A DNA stretch of 22,371 bases from Porticoccaceae bacterium (GTDB taxonomy: Bacteria; Pseudomonadota; Gammaproteobacteria; Pseudomonadales; Porticoccaceae): positions 1 to 22,371 of the forward strand of contig JAHRWI010000092.1 in NCBI GenBank assembly GCA_019090225.1, read 5' to 3'. A program made the position numbers and the translations under genes. The stretch's first letter is position 1. The number at the start of each line of letters is the position of its first letter. Below, piece after piece: positions 7,449-14,412 of the stretch. A model generated the notes under the pieces. The model worked only from the letters and a program-made list of their open reading frames with translations, was not told where the DNA came from and made no database searches.

Positions 7449-8120
7449 CTAAAAAGGACATGGCGAAACCATGCTCATTCTCTCCCCCGTGATGGGGTGA
7501 TCAAATTCGATGCTTTGCGCATGCAGCATTAATCGCTTCGCCATAAAAAACGCTTCATCTGTAGCGTATAGATCACAACCTAAAATCGGATGGCCTAGTA
7601 CCTGGCTATGGATGCGCAGCTGATGGGTACGTCCTGACTCGGGTTTGAAAACCACTCGTGTTGCAAAAGGCTCCTCAAGACGCTCAATGACTTCGTAGTG
7701 GCTAACAGCGCTTTTGCCGCTTACAGAACAAATTTTCTGGAGGGGGAAATTTGCGTGATTTTTAGCGATAGGCGCGTCGATAGAACCAATGTCCTTAGAG
7801 ACATGGCCATGCAACAAAGCCGTATAGGTTTTGGTGACACTACGATCCTGAAACTGCCTGGTCAGATGCCCATTGACCTGCTTATTCAAGGCGATAATCA
7901 AAAGCCCAGAGGTGCCGAAATCAAGACGATGGACCATGGTGGCCGTGGGGAAACCCTTAACCAGACGCCAGTGTACGGAGTCTTTGTTAAGCGGATGTTT
8001 TCCAGACAGGCTCAGCAAACCGGAGGGCTTGTTTATCAATAAAAGAAACTCGTCCTGATAAACGATATTTATTTGTTCATGGCAGGGCGGAACAATAAAA
8101 GGGTCGGCCTGGGGCTGCAT
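7449..8120 (-). CDS. RluA-family pseudouridine synthase
   Basis: The product isomerises uridine to pseudouridine in RNA; its E. coli relative RluA acts on 23S rRNA U746 and tRNA U32. The catalytic motif MVHRLDFGTSGLLI carries the essential aspartate. INKPSGLLSLSGKHP, the GRTHQLRIHSQVLGHPILG block and the C-terminal LMLHAQ motif are also present. Length and motif spacing are closest to RluA, which has about 219 residues. The frame is open up to an ATG at 8210, but I choose the ATG at 8120: it gives 223 residues and puts the IVYQDE motif about as far from the N-terminus as in RluA. Neither start has a good ribosome-binding site. The longer version would overlap the enoyl-CoA hydratase remnant by 14 bases. 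Confidence 0.87.
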   Translation of the reverse strand: MQPQADPFIVPPCHEQINIVYQDEFLLLINKPSGLLSLSGKHPLNKDSVHWRLVKGFPTATMVHRLDFGTSGLLIIALNKQVNGHLTRQFQDRSVTKTYTALLHGHVSKDIGSIDAPIAKNHANFPLQKICSVSGKSAVSHYEVIERLEEPFATRVVFKPESGRTHQLRIHSQVLGHPILGCDLYATDEAFFMAKRLMLHAQSIEFDHPITGERMSMVSPCPF

Positions 8121-8196
8121 CGTAGTTATAGCGTTTGAGCAGGGTGAGACGATGGTGTATCCAAGACAGCTGAATCCTGCTTGCTCACTATCAAGT

Positions 8197-8592
8197 TTAG
8201 GAAAAGCCATCTATTAAAAATAACGAATGGCACGACGTATATGACCCTCTATTAATTCTGTCGGTATCCTCCAGGCAGACTAATAAGAGTATTTGATCGT
8301 CGTTATAAATAGCCAGCATTGCGTTGATCAGGGTTTGACCCTTGGCTTCGAGCTCTTCCACCGGCACCACTTCCGAGACCAGTCTGATACGGGGTGCTGT
8401 ATCAGAGTGCACAAAACGGTCACCCACCCTCATTTCTGCAGCGTTGGAGATGCCTACCGAGCGAGGTAAAAAGTAGCTGATGCCGACATCGCAACCGGTC
8501 AAACTAATCTTGGTCATGGCGACATTCATTTTGGCGTTTTCGGTGGCATAGCGGATATCACAGGCCAGAAAGTAATAGAGATCAGACTGGTA
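8197..8592 (-). pseudogene. Enoyl-CoA hydratase/isomerase remnant
   Basis: The minus strand encodes LACDIRYATENAKMNVAM, then TGCDVGISYFLPR, then GRF-like and LVSEVVPVEELEAKGQ blocks. These are characteristic of the second half of crotonase-fold enoyl-CoA hydratases. The frame has a TAA at 8593-8595 directly upstream, so the first ~100 residues, including the usual first oxyanion-hole region, are gone. After INAMLA the expected ~60-residue C-terminus is compressed to a short unrelated-looking tail ending at 8197, and a second frame there reads EGHIRRAIRYF then stop, which suggests an internal deletion and a frameshift. An intact ATG at 8529 would give only 110 residues. I therefore call it a decayed gene; it lies next to an intact acyl-CoA dehydrogenase that could once have worked in the same beta-oxidation step series. 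Confidence 0.75.
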
Positions 8593-8704
8593 TTAATCAT
8601 CGGTCTTCACCTTTTTCGGTCGCCCTGCTTTTCCGGGACCTACCCGCCTTGAGAGAGACTTTTCAATTTGACCGTTAAAATGCAAGTTGCACCGGATTGC
8701 CAAT

Positions 8705-9871
8705 TCAATAGGATTTAGCCAGACCCAGCACTTTCTCTGCAATAAAGCACAGAATTAGCTGCGGACTAATCGGTGCGAGCCGGTGAATAATACATTCCCG
8801 CAGATAGCGTTCAACATGGAATTCCTTCGCGTAACCCATGCCTCCGTGAGTCATGACCGCCCGTTGGCAGGCTTTAAAAGTGGCTTCGGCAGCAAAGTAT
8901 TTGGCGGCGTTGGCGTGGGCACCGCAGTCTTCGCCATTATCGTAGGCGGCGGCGGCGCGGAAGACCATTAGATTTGCGGCTTCTAATTCAATCCAGCTTT
9001 CGGCGAGGGGGTGTTGCACACTTTGGTTTTGGCCGATGGGGCGATCAAACACGACGCGATCTTTGGCATATTCGGTGGCTTTTTTGAGCGCTGCGCGGCC
9101 CAGACCCACCAGGCCAGCGGCGATAAGTATACGTTCAGGGTTCAGGCCGTGGAGCAGGTAACGAAAGCCCTTCCCCTCCTCGCCGATGCGATCTTCCACC
9201 GGGACTTTTAAGCCGTCGATAAACACCTCGTTGGAATCCACACATTTGCGGCCCATTTTGTCGATACGGCGAATATCGCAGGTATTGCGATCCAGGTCGG
9301 TATAAAACAGGGATAAGCCGTCGATGGGTCGTTTGGTTTCTGCTTCGGGTTTGGTGCGCGCAATGAGCATGATTTTATTGGCGACCTGAGCGGTCGATGT
9401 CCAGACTTTATGGCCGTGAACAACATAGTGATCACCCTTAAGTTCTGCGCGGGTGATGAGGCGGGTGGTATCCAGCCCGGTATTGGGTTCGGTAACCGCA
9501 AAGCAGGGAATGTCATCGCGGCGCAGCACCGGCGGCAACATGCGTTGTTTCTGCTCTTCGGTACCGAAGATATTGATGGGGTTAACCCCAAACAGTGGGA
9601 TGGATATGGACGATACGCCACCGTTGGCAGCACCGGATTCGGAGATGGCCTGCACCATGACTGCCGCTTCGCTAATGCCCAGACCACTGCCGCCAACATC
9701 TTCGGGCATGGCGATGCCCAGCCACCCGTCTTTAGCCAGTGCGCTGCAAAAATCTTCGGGAAAGCGGCCGTCGGTATCGCGCTTAAGCCAGTATTGATCG
9801 TCGAAAGGACGGCAGAGTTTCTCTATGCTGTCGCGAATTTGTAATTGTTCTTCTGAAAATGAAAAGTCCAT
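8705..9871 (-). CDS. Acyl-CoA dehydrogenase
   Basis: A 388-residue FAD enzyme that introduces the alpha-beta double bond into an acyl-CoA and passes electrons to ETF. In order: N-terminal helical domain with FSEEQLQIRDS (4-14); GWLGIAMPEDVGGSGLG (49-65); flavin-contacting FAVTEPNTGLDTTRL (124-138) and HKVWTST (154-160); the C-terminal helical domain with KDRVVFDRPIGQNQSVQHPLA (270-290) and MTHGGMGYAKEFHVERYLRE (340-359). At the site of the medium-chain catalytic glutamate (YEGT region) it reads HRLAPISPQ, so that residue is absent. E246 in NPERILIAAG lies where isovaleryl- and long-chain-type enzymes carry their catalytic base, so activity is likely retained. GGAAGG precedes the ATG by about 8 bases. 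The substrate is unknown; a branched or bulky acyl-CoA is possible. Confidence 0.92.
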   Translation of the reverse strand: MDFSFSEEQLQIRDSIEKLCRPFDDQYWLKRDTDGRFPEDFCSALAKDGWLGIAMPEDVGGSGLGISEAAVMVQAISESGAANGGVSSISIPLFGVNPINIFGTEEQKQRMLPPVLRRDDIPCFAVTEPNTGLDTTRLITRAELKGDHYVVHGHKVWTSTAQVANKIMLIARTKPEAETKRPIDGLSLFYTDLDRNTCDIRRIDKMGRKCVDSNEVFIDGLKVPVEDRIGEEGKGFRYLLHGLNPERILIAAGLVGLGRAALKKATEYAKDRVVFDRPIGQNQSVQHPLAESWIELEAANLMVFRAAAAYDNGEDCGAHANAAKYFAAEATFKACQRAVMTHGGMGYAKEFHVERYLRECIIHRLAPISPQLILCFIAEKVLGLAKSY

Positions 9872-9909
9872 GACGATAGCCTTCCGGTTTGCTGTATTAA
9901 GGCCTGAGA

Positions 9910-9935
9910 ATAAACGGCTTGGGGGAAACGTTTAT
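9910..9935. promoter_or_regulatory. Hairpin at the MFS stop codon
   Basis: ATAAACG (9910-9916) and CGTTTAT (9929-9935) form a 7-bp stem with a 12-base loop, spanning the stop codon of the minus-strand MFS gene. No clean T-run follows on that strand, so it may be a weak terminator or a 3'-end stabilising hairpin between the MFS and acyl-CoA dehydrogenase genes. Confidence 0.3.
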
Positions 9936-11194
9936 CCCGGTTTAACCGGTGGCCGGGTTATCAGCGTACAAGCTGCGGCCAGGGCAGTGAAACCAATTAG
10001 CCCCATAAACGCGAGGTCGTAATTGCCGGTTATATCAGCCAGATAGCCGGAACCTACTGGCACCATGCTGGCAATTACAATCTGCACCGGGAAAACGAAG
10101 CCGTTGATACTGGCGAAAGAACCCGCCCCGAAATAGTTGGCAATCATGGTGGGTACCATAACCAGCGTGCCGCCGTAGGCCGCGCCAAACATCGCGCCCG
10201 CCAGCACGAGCAGCGATATGTTGGGTGCCTGCCAGATAATGGCGAGGGCAATGACGGAGATAGTAAACAGGGTAAACATAATCAGTCGTGGCTCCAGGCG
10301 ATCACCTAACCAGCCGACCGGAAAGCGGGCGCAGGCGCTACCGGCAAGCATAAAGCTGAGTACGCTGGCGGCTTCCATGCTTTCAAATTTAAGGTCGGTC
10401 AGGTGCAATACCCCATGCACGACCAATAAATAAAGCGGCATTACCCCGCCCAGAAATAGCACGATAAGAAGCCACAGGGCGGGTGTGCGCAGGGCTTCCT
10501 TCAGCGTCCAGTTTTCCAGGGTTTTATAAATCTTTGAGTTGGCGTGTTGTTCTTTTTTAGATTCTTCGCTGTGGACGATACCATCGGGGTGCTCGCCTCG
10601 ATCAGAAGGTTTGTTGACAATGAATGCGGCGAGCACGATGGCGGTTACCGCAAAGGCAATGGCGGAGAGCCAGCCAGCCTGCCAACTATCGAAAGCCTGG
10701 ATTATCCAGGTAAATAAAGGTTGGGCGATAAAGCCGCCCACACCCGCAGCGCTCATAACAAGGCCGATAGCGGTGGCGCGCCGGTGCTCAAACCAGTGAG
10801 TAATGGTGGTCTGGATTGGAATAACGCCACCAAAAGTAAAGCCGAATGACATCACCACGCCCCAGATAATGATCCAGGTAGCGATAGAGGTGGTGACGGT
10901 GGCGAGCAGGATACAGCCAATTACCAGCACCACGATACCGGTAATAATGGTTATGCGCGCACCATATTTGTTGGTTGAAATTGCCGCCAGAGGCACAAAC
11001 ACGCCGTACAACAGGCCATGGATGGTCTGGGCCCAGGAGGCATCACCGCGCTTCCAGCCCATGTCGTTGACCATCTCGGGGAAAATGACGTTAAACCCGT
11101 AATAGACAAAGCCAATGGCGAACATGTATACGCCAAAAAGCAGGCCAGCATTTTTCCAGCCAAAAAAACTTTGTTGCGTCCCTGTATTATTCAT
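9932..11194 (-). CDS. MFS transporter (monocarboxylate/oxalate-formate antiporter-like)
   Basis: A 420-residue inner-membrane protein with twelve hydrophobic segments split by a charged central loop (about residues 200-230, rich in E, K and H). The N-terminal FFGWKNAGLLFGVYMF, the loop NKYGARI after TM2, the HWFEHRRATAIGLVMSAAGVGG stretch after TM4 and WLGDRLEPRLIM after TM8 are typical of the monocarboxylate-porter/OFA branch of MFS carriers. The substrate is probably an organic acid, but this cannot be read from the sequence. It lies 60 bases upstream of the acyl-CoA dehydrogenase gene on the same strand, so the two may form an operon for uptake and oxidation of a carboxylic acid. The region before the ATG carries the two-block repeat shared with the LplT-PlsC locus. 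Confidence 0.88.
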   Translation of the reverse strand: MNNTGTQQSFFGWKNAGLLFGVYMFAIGFVYYGFNVIFPEMVNDMGWKRGDASWAQTIHGLLYGVFVPLAAISTNKYGARITIITGIVVLVIGCILLATVTTSIATWIIIWGVVMSFGFTFGGVIPIQTTITHWFEHRRATAIGLVMSAAGVGGFIAQPLFTWIIQAFDSWQAGWLSAIAFAVTAIVLAAFIVNKPSDRGEHPDGIVHSEESKKEQHANSKIYKTLENWTLKEALRTPALWLLIVLFLGGVMPLYLLVVHGVLHLTDLKFESMEAASVLSFMLAGSACARFPVGWLGDRLEPRLIMFTLFTISVIALAIIWQAPNISLLVLAGAMFGAAYGGTLVMVPTMIANYFGAGSFASINGFVFPVQIVIASMVPVGSGYLADITGNYDLAFMGLIGFTALAAACTLITRPPVKPG

Positions 11195-11216
11195 ATGGAG
11201 CTACTCTGAAGCTTGG

Positions 11217-11234
11217 GTTGAGAATTATTGTTGT
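11217..11234 (-). repeat. Block A of a repeat shared by two MFS loci, copy 2
   Basis: An identical 18-base copy of the block at 7315-7332, here in the untranslated region about 22 bases upstream of the MFS start codon. In-frame stops separate it from the gene, so at this locus it does not encode protein. Confidence 0.65.
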
Positions 11235-11317
11235 ATAAGTACGGTTTCCAGCCTAGCCTATCCTGATGTGACATTGATAAGCAACAATAGAGACCCTATT
11301 AGGCTTTTTGAGCAGGG

Positions 11318-11340
11318 TAATTAGCGTGTTTTTATTTGTT
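11318..11340 (-). repeat. Block B of a repeat shared by two MFS loci, copy 2
   Basis: TAATTAGCG joined directly to TGTTTTTATTTGTT on the plus strand, matching 7355-7380 apart from a three-base gap. It lies between the diguanylate cyclase stop and the MFS gene start. Confidence 0.6.
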
Positions 11341-11359
11341 ATTGCGCAAGTAGAGAGGC

Positions 11360-12505
11360 CTATTCGATTACTGGCAAAATCTTTGCCTCTGGCGGGTTTT
11401 TCCGGCCTGAACTGAGCACACGGTTACGCCCAGAAGCTTTACATTGGTACAAACTATCGTCGGCTTTACCCATTAACTGTTCTTCGCTTGTTGCATGTTC
11501 CTGGCTAGTCAGTGTTGCGCTTTGATCGTGCTCAGGATCAAAAATAGCTACACCGATGGATACCGTTATATTGAAGGGCATGGCGTATCGATTGGTAAAC
11601 GAGCAGCTGGCAATACTTTCGCGTATGCGCTCTGCTACCTCCAGCGCCGGTGTTTCTTCTGTGCCTGGTAGCAGTGCTGCGAATTCCTCGCCGCCATAGC
11701 GGCATAAGACATCATTGCTACGCAACTGGGCGCGGATCAACAACGCTACCTCCCTGAGTACTTGGTCACCGGTTTGGTGACCGTGATTGTCGTTAACGAC
11801 TTTGAAGTGATCGATATCCAGCATGAGGCAGGCGAGCGGCAAATGGTCGCGTCGGGCGGCGGCCATTTCCTCGGTGAGACGCTGATCAAAGAAACGACGA
11901 TTGTTGATGGCTGTCAGGGGGTCGGTCAGGCCCTGGCGTTTTAGGCGCTCCAGATTGGTGGCGTTTTCCAGACAGATAGCGAGCACTGCCGTCAGATGCT
12001 CAAGAAAGTCTGTGTTCATTCCGCCGACAAAGCGATGTTCAGAAAAACTGCCGATATTTAAGCAGCCAATCAGTTGTCGATGCCGCAACAAAGGCAGCAA
12101 AACGAGACTTTTGGGTGGCTGGTTGGGGTCAGCAAACAAGCGCGCATGTTTGTGCGCCCGATACTGCTCCAGCATAGGGGCTAAAGGTGGTGGAAAAAGC
12201 GAATTAATACTGGCCTGCTCCGTTTCGAAAATCAGCCCTGGGTGTTCTGTGAGTTCAATCCCTTCCTGTTCGAGCACTCGGCGAATTTCATACTCCGAAT
12301 CCAACAATAATAAGCTTACGCGATCCCATTTGAAGTGGGCGTTGTCTGGATAAAGGATGGTGCAAAGCAGATCGAACAGAGATGTGGCGGCGGTAATGCG
12401 TAGTTCGAGATCTTGAAAACGTTTTAACTTACCTTCGTTGAGTCGCGCCTGATTAATAAGCTCATCGAGTTTTTGTCGCAATAGCTGAGGTGGTTCAGGC
12501 TTCAT
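11360..12505 (-). CDS. GGDEF diguanylate cyclase with N-terminal DUF484/GAF-like sensor
   Basis: A 381-residue soluble protein that should make cyclic di-GMP from two GTP. Residues 1-30 look like a coiled-coil lead-in. About 35-185 is a GAF/DUF484-type sensory domain with the pattern LVLLPLLRHRQLIGCLNIGS. The GGDEF domain runs from about 190 to 365: LTDPLTAINNRRFF (193-206), metal-binding LMLDIDHFKVVND (227-239), active-site GGEEF (271-275) and TVSIGVA. The inhibitory I-site RSND (262-265) sits five residues before GGEEF, so product feedback inhibition is expected. No membrane segment or signal peptide is present, which means the signal is probably cytosolic. All key residues are intact. It is not obviously linked to its neighbours. 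Confidence 0.93.
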   Translation of the reverse strand: MKPEPPQLLRQKLDELINQARLNEGKLKRFQDLELRITAATSLFDLLCTILYPDNAHFKWDRVSLLLLDSEYEIRRVLEQEGIELTEHPGLIFETEQASINSLFPPPLAPMLEQYRAHKHARLFADPNQPPKSLVLLPLLRHRQLIGCLNIGSFSEHRFVGGMNTDFLEHLTAVLAICLENATNLERLKRQGLTDPLTAINNRRFFDQRLTEEMAAARRDHLPLACLMLDIDHFKVVNDNHGHQTGDQVLREVALLIRAQLRSNDVLCRYGGEEFAALLPGTEETPALEVAERIRESIASCSFTNRYAMPFNITVSIGVAIFDPEHDQSATLTSQEHATSEEQLMGKADDSLYQCKASGRNRVLSSGRKNPPEAKILPVIE

Positions 12506-12633
12506 AATATACGCACCATAGCACGGTCGTTATGCGGCTGATCAAGCTGCCGGTTTGTGCTGACCAATCAATAGTGCCGATGCTGTGGCCTTGCTCACAT
12601 AATGGCATTGGGTACCCGGTTGTAGTGAATCAA

Positions 12634-12653
12634 AAGCCATAATGAGATGGCTT
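12634..12653 (-). terminator. Candidate Rho-independent terminator of rsmE
   Basis: On the minus strand AAGCCAT, a six-base loop and ATGGCTT form a 7-bp stem that begins inside the rsmE stop codon and runs into a short TTTTGATT tract. The stem is AT-rich and the T-run broken, so it is a modest terminator candidate closing the metK-ahcY-metF-rsmE block. The rest of the 146-base gap up to the diguanylate cyclase gene shows nothing distinct. Confidence 0.4.
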
Positions 12654-13446
12654 AGCGCCAATCCCCCCATTGAGCCTGAAGCACGGATAGTGCTGCCAGG
12701 GGAGCAGTTTCGGTGCGCAATATACGCGGGCCGAGGCCGACCCGAGCAATGGTGTTGTCCCGAGCAAGACTAATTTCGTCATCGCTAAATCCGCCCTCAG
12801 GGCCAGACAGTATCAGCACCGATTCTGGAGGTTCTGACTTAGTGGATGATGCAGCTAATGAAAGAGCTGGGGTGTTAGGTGCGGTGCTGGAATAGCCAGC
12901 CATTACGCTGAGTAGATCATTGTTTGCGCAGGGGTCGAGAATAAGCCGCCAGGCAGCAGGGGTCTGTAGCGCTTGAGCAAAGGTGATCGGCAAGGCCACC
13001 GTTGGAACCATGTTCTGGCCGCTTTGCTCACAGGCACTGCGAGCAATTTCCTGCCAGTGGTGAGCTTTTTTAGCAGCCCGTTCCGGTTTGAGTTTGACTT
13101 CGCTGCGCTCGGTGAACAGAGGCAGGATGCTGGTGACACCTAACTCAATGGCTTTTTGAATCAGCCAGTCCATGCGATCACCACGGGATAAACCCACCGC
13201 CAGGGTGATGGCCAGTGGTGAAGGTGCGAGTCCTGTGGAAAATTGCCCAACTAAAGCTGAGGTTTTCTTTGAAGCTGTGGTGAGTAGTTGAGCGCGGTAT
13301 TCGCCGCCTGCACCGTTGAAGAGGATTAATCCGTCGCCCGGGCCAAATCGCAACACCGATACCAGATGTCGAGCTGCGTTTTGATCGAGGACGACCTCCT
13401 CGCCTTCAGCTAAGGCTTGGTCAGTAAATATGCGGGGAATGCGCAC
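12652..13446 (-). CDS. rsmE: 16S rRNA (uracil-1498-N3)-methyltransferase RsmE
   Basis: A 264-residue SPOUT-class methyltransferase that methylates N3 of U1498 in 16S rRNA using S-adenosylmethionine. Family motifs: N-terminal RIFTDQ and HLVSVLRFGPGD (PUA-like RNA-binding part); GLSRGDRMDWLIQKAIELGV (85-104); RSEVK (114-118); RSACEQSG (136-143); and the knotted SAM-binding region with GPEGGFS (215-221) and GLGPRILRTETAPLAAL (237-253). It is about 20 residues longer than E. coli RsmE because of a Ser/Ala/Pro-rich insert near 184-208, just before the knot. Translation starts at GTG, eight bases after the metF stop, so metF and rsmE are probably one transcript. Confidence 0.95.
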   Translation of the reverse strand: MRIPRIFTDQALAEGEEVVLDQNAARHLVSVLRFGPGDGLILFNGAGGEYRAQLLTTASKKTSALVGQFSTGLAPSPLAITLAVGLSRGDRMDWLIQKAIELGVTSILPLFTERSEVKLKPERAAKKAHHWQEIARSACEQSGQNMVPTVALPITFAQALQTPAAWRLILDPCANNDLLSVMAGYSSTAPNTPALSLAASSTKSEPPESVLILSGPEGGFSDDEISLARDNTIARVGLGPRILRTETAPLAALSVLQAQWGDWR

Positions 13447-13454
13447 GGGGATAC

Positions 13455-14300
13455 CTAGCCAGCCGGTCGGCCCAAGTTGTTGAGGATGGTCGCAATAGGT
13501 TCGACCTGATTCATGGTGTAAAAATGCAGGCCCGGCGCGCCGCCAGCGATCAGTTGCTCGCAGAGTTTGCTTACCGCCTCGATACCAAACTGCTTCACAG
13601 ATTCCAGATCATCACCGTACTGGGTGAGTTGCTGGCTGATCCAGCGGGGAATCTCGGCACCGCAGTTGCCGGAAAAACGCGCCAGGTTCTGGAAATTGGT
13701 GATCGGCATAATGCCGGGCACGATGGGCTGGTTGATGCCCGCTTGTTGACACTGATCGATAAAATACCAGTAGGCATCGATGTTGTAGAAATACTGGGTA
13801 ATGGCTGCATTAGCTCCGGCATTGAACTTCTCTTTCAGCCAGTGCAGATCATCCTGGTAAGATTTTGCTTCCGGGTGAATCTCGGGGTAGGCCGCCACGT
13901 GCAAGGTGAAATGATCGCCAAAATGCTTGCGGATAAATTGTACTAATTCGTTGGCGTGAATTAATTGCATGGCACCGCCCATACCCGACGGCAAATCGCC
14001 GCGCAGGGCGACGATGCGAGCTATACCGGCCTCTTGATAAGTCGTTAATAAGTCGATAATAGCTTGCTCGCTGTCACCACCAAATGACAGGTGGGGGGCG
14101 ACATCGAGTCCGGCTGCTCGGGTATCGATAACGATATCCCGCGTGTTGTCCCGCGTAGAGCCACCAGCACCATAGGTGACCGAGAAAAAGTCTGGATTAA
14201 AGCCCGCCAACTGGCTGCGGGTGGTCGCGAGCTTGTCCAAACCGGCGTCGGTTTTGGGCGGGAAAAACTCAAAGCTCAAGGGCCAGGCTTTATTTGTCAC
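13455..14300 (-). CDS. metF: 5,10-methylenetetrahydrofolate reductase MetF
   Basis: A 281-residue FAD enzyme that reduces methylene-THF to methyl-THF, the methyl donor for methionine synthesis. Seen in the sequence: SFEFFPPKTDAGLDKL at the N-terminus with the catalytic glutamate; SVTYGAGGSTRDNT; VALRGDLPSG; AAYPEIHPEA; AAITQYFYN and PGIMPITNF. The TIM-barrel order and length match bacterial MetF (about 280-300). The start is GTG with GGAGA four bases upstream. It lies downstream of ahcY, across a 112-base spacer that holds two hairpins, and supplies the remethylation limb of the same cycle. Confidence 0.96.
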   Translation of the reverse strand: MTNKAWPLSFEFFPPKTDAGLDKLATTRSQLAGFNPDFFSVTYGAGGSTRDNTRDIVIDTRAAGLDVAPHLSFGGDSEQAIIDLLTTYQEAGIARIVALRGDLPSGMGGAMQLIHANELVQFIRKHFGDHFTLHVAAYPEIHPEAKSYQDDLHWLKEKFNAGANAAITQYFYNIDAYWYFIDQCQQAGINQPIVPGIMPITNFQNLARFSGNCGAEIPRWISQQLTQYGDDLESVKQFGIEAVSKLCEQLIAGGAPGLHFYTMNQVEPIATILNNLGRPAG

Positions 14301-14324
14301 AAGATCTCCGGTCTAATTTTTGCG

Positions 14325-14381
14325 CAGGCGGCTTTAGCCGCCTGGCATTGTTGTAGCGTCTAACCTTCTGGTAACAAGGTT
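14325..14381 (-). promoter_or_regulatory. Two tandem hairpins between ahcY and metF
   Basis: CAGGCGGC (14325-14332) and GCCGCCTG (14337-14344) form a perfect 8-bp GC-rich stem with a four-base loop. Upstream in the minus-strand transcript, AACCTT (14362-14367) and AAGGTT (14376-14381) form a second stem with an 8-base loop. No U-run follows the strong stem on the minus strand, so it is unlikely to be a simple terminator. It may stabilise or process the transcript, or be part of a leader controlling metF. Confidence 0.45.
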
Positions 14382-14412
14382 TTAGTGGTGATGGTTTTCT
14401 TGAAACTAGAGG

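Noticed and set aside
8593..8704. Minus-strand frame encoding a basic GPGKAGRPKKVKTDD tail before a stop
   Set aside because: It has no start codon or recognisable domain and lies in a decayed intergenic stretch; insufficient to call a gene.
9208..9844. Long overlapping ORFs of 114-163 codons on both strands within the acyl-CoA dehydrogenase gene
   Set aside because: They are alternative frames of a clearly conserved gene, with low-complexity compositions and no recognisable domain.
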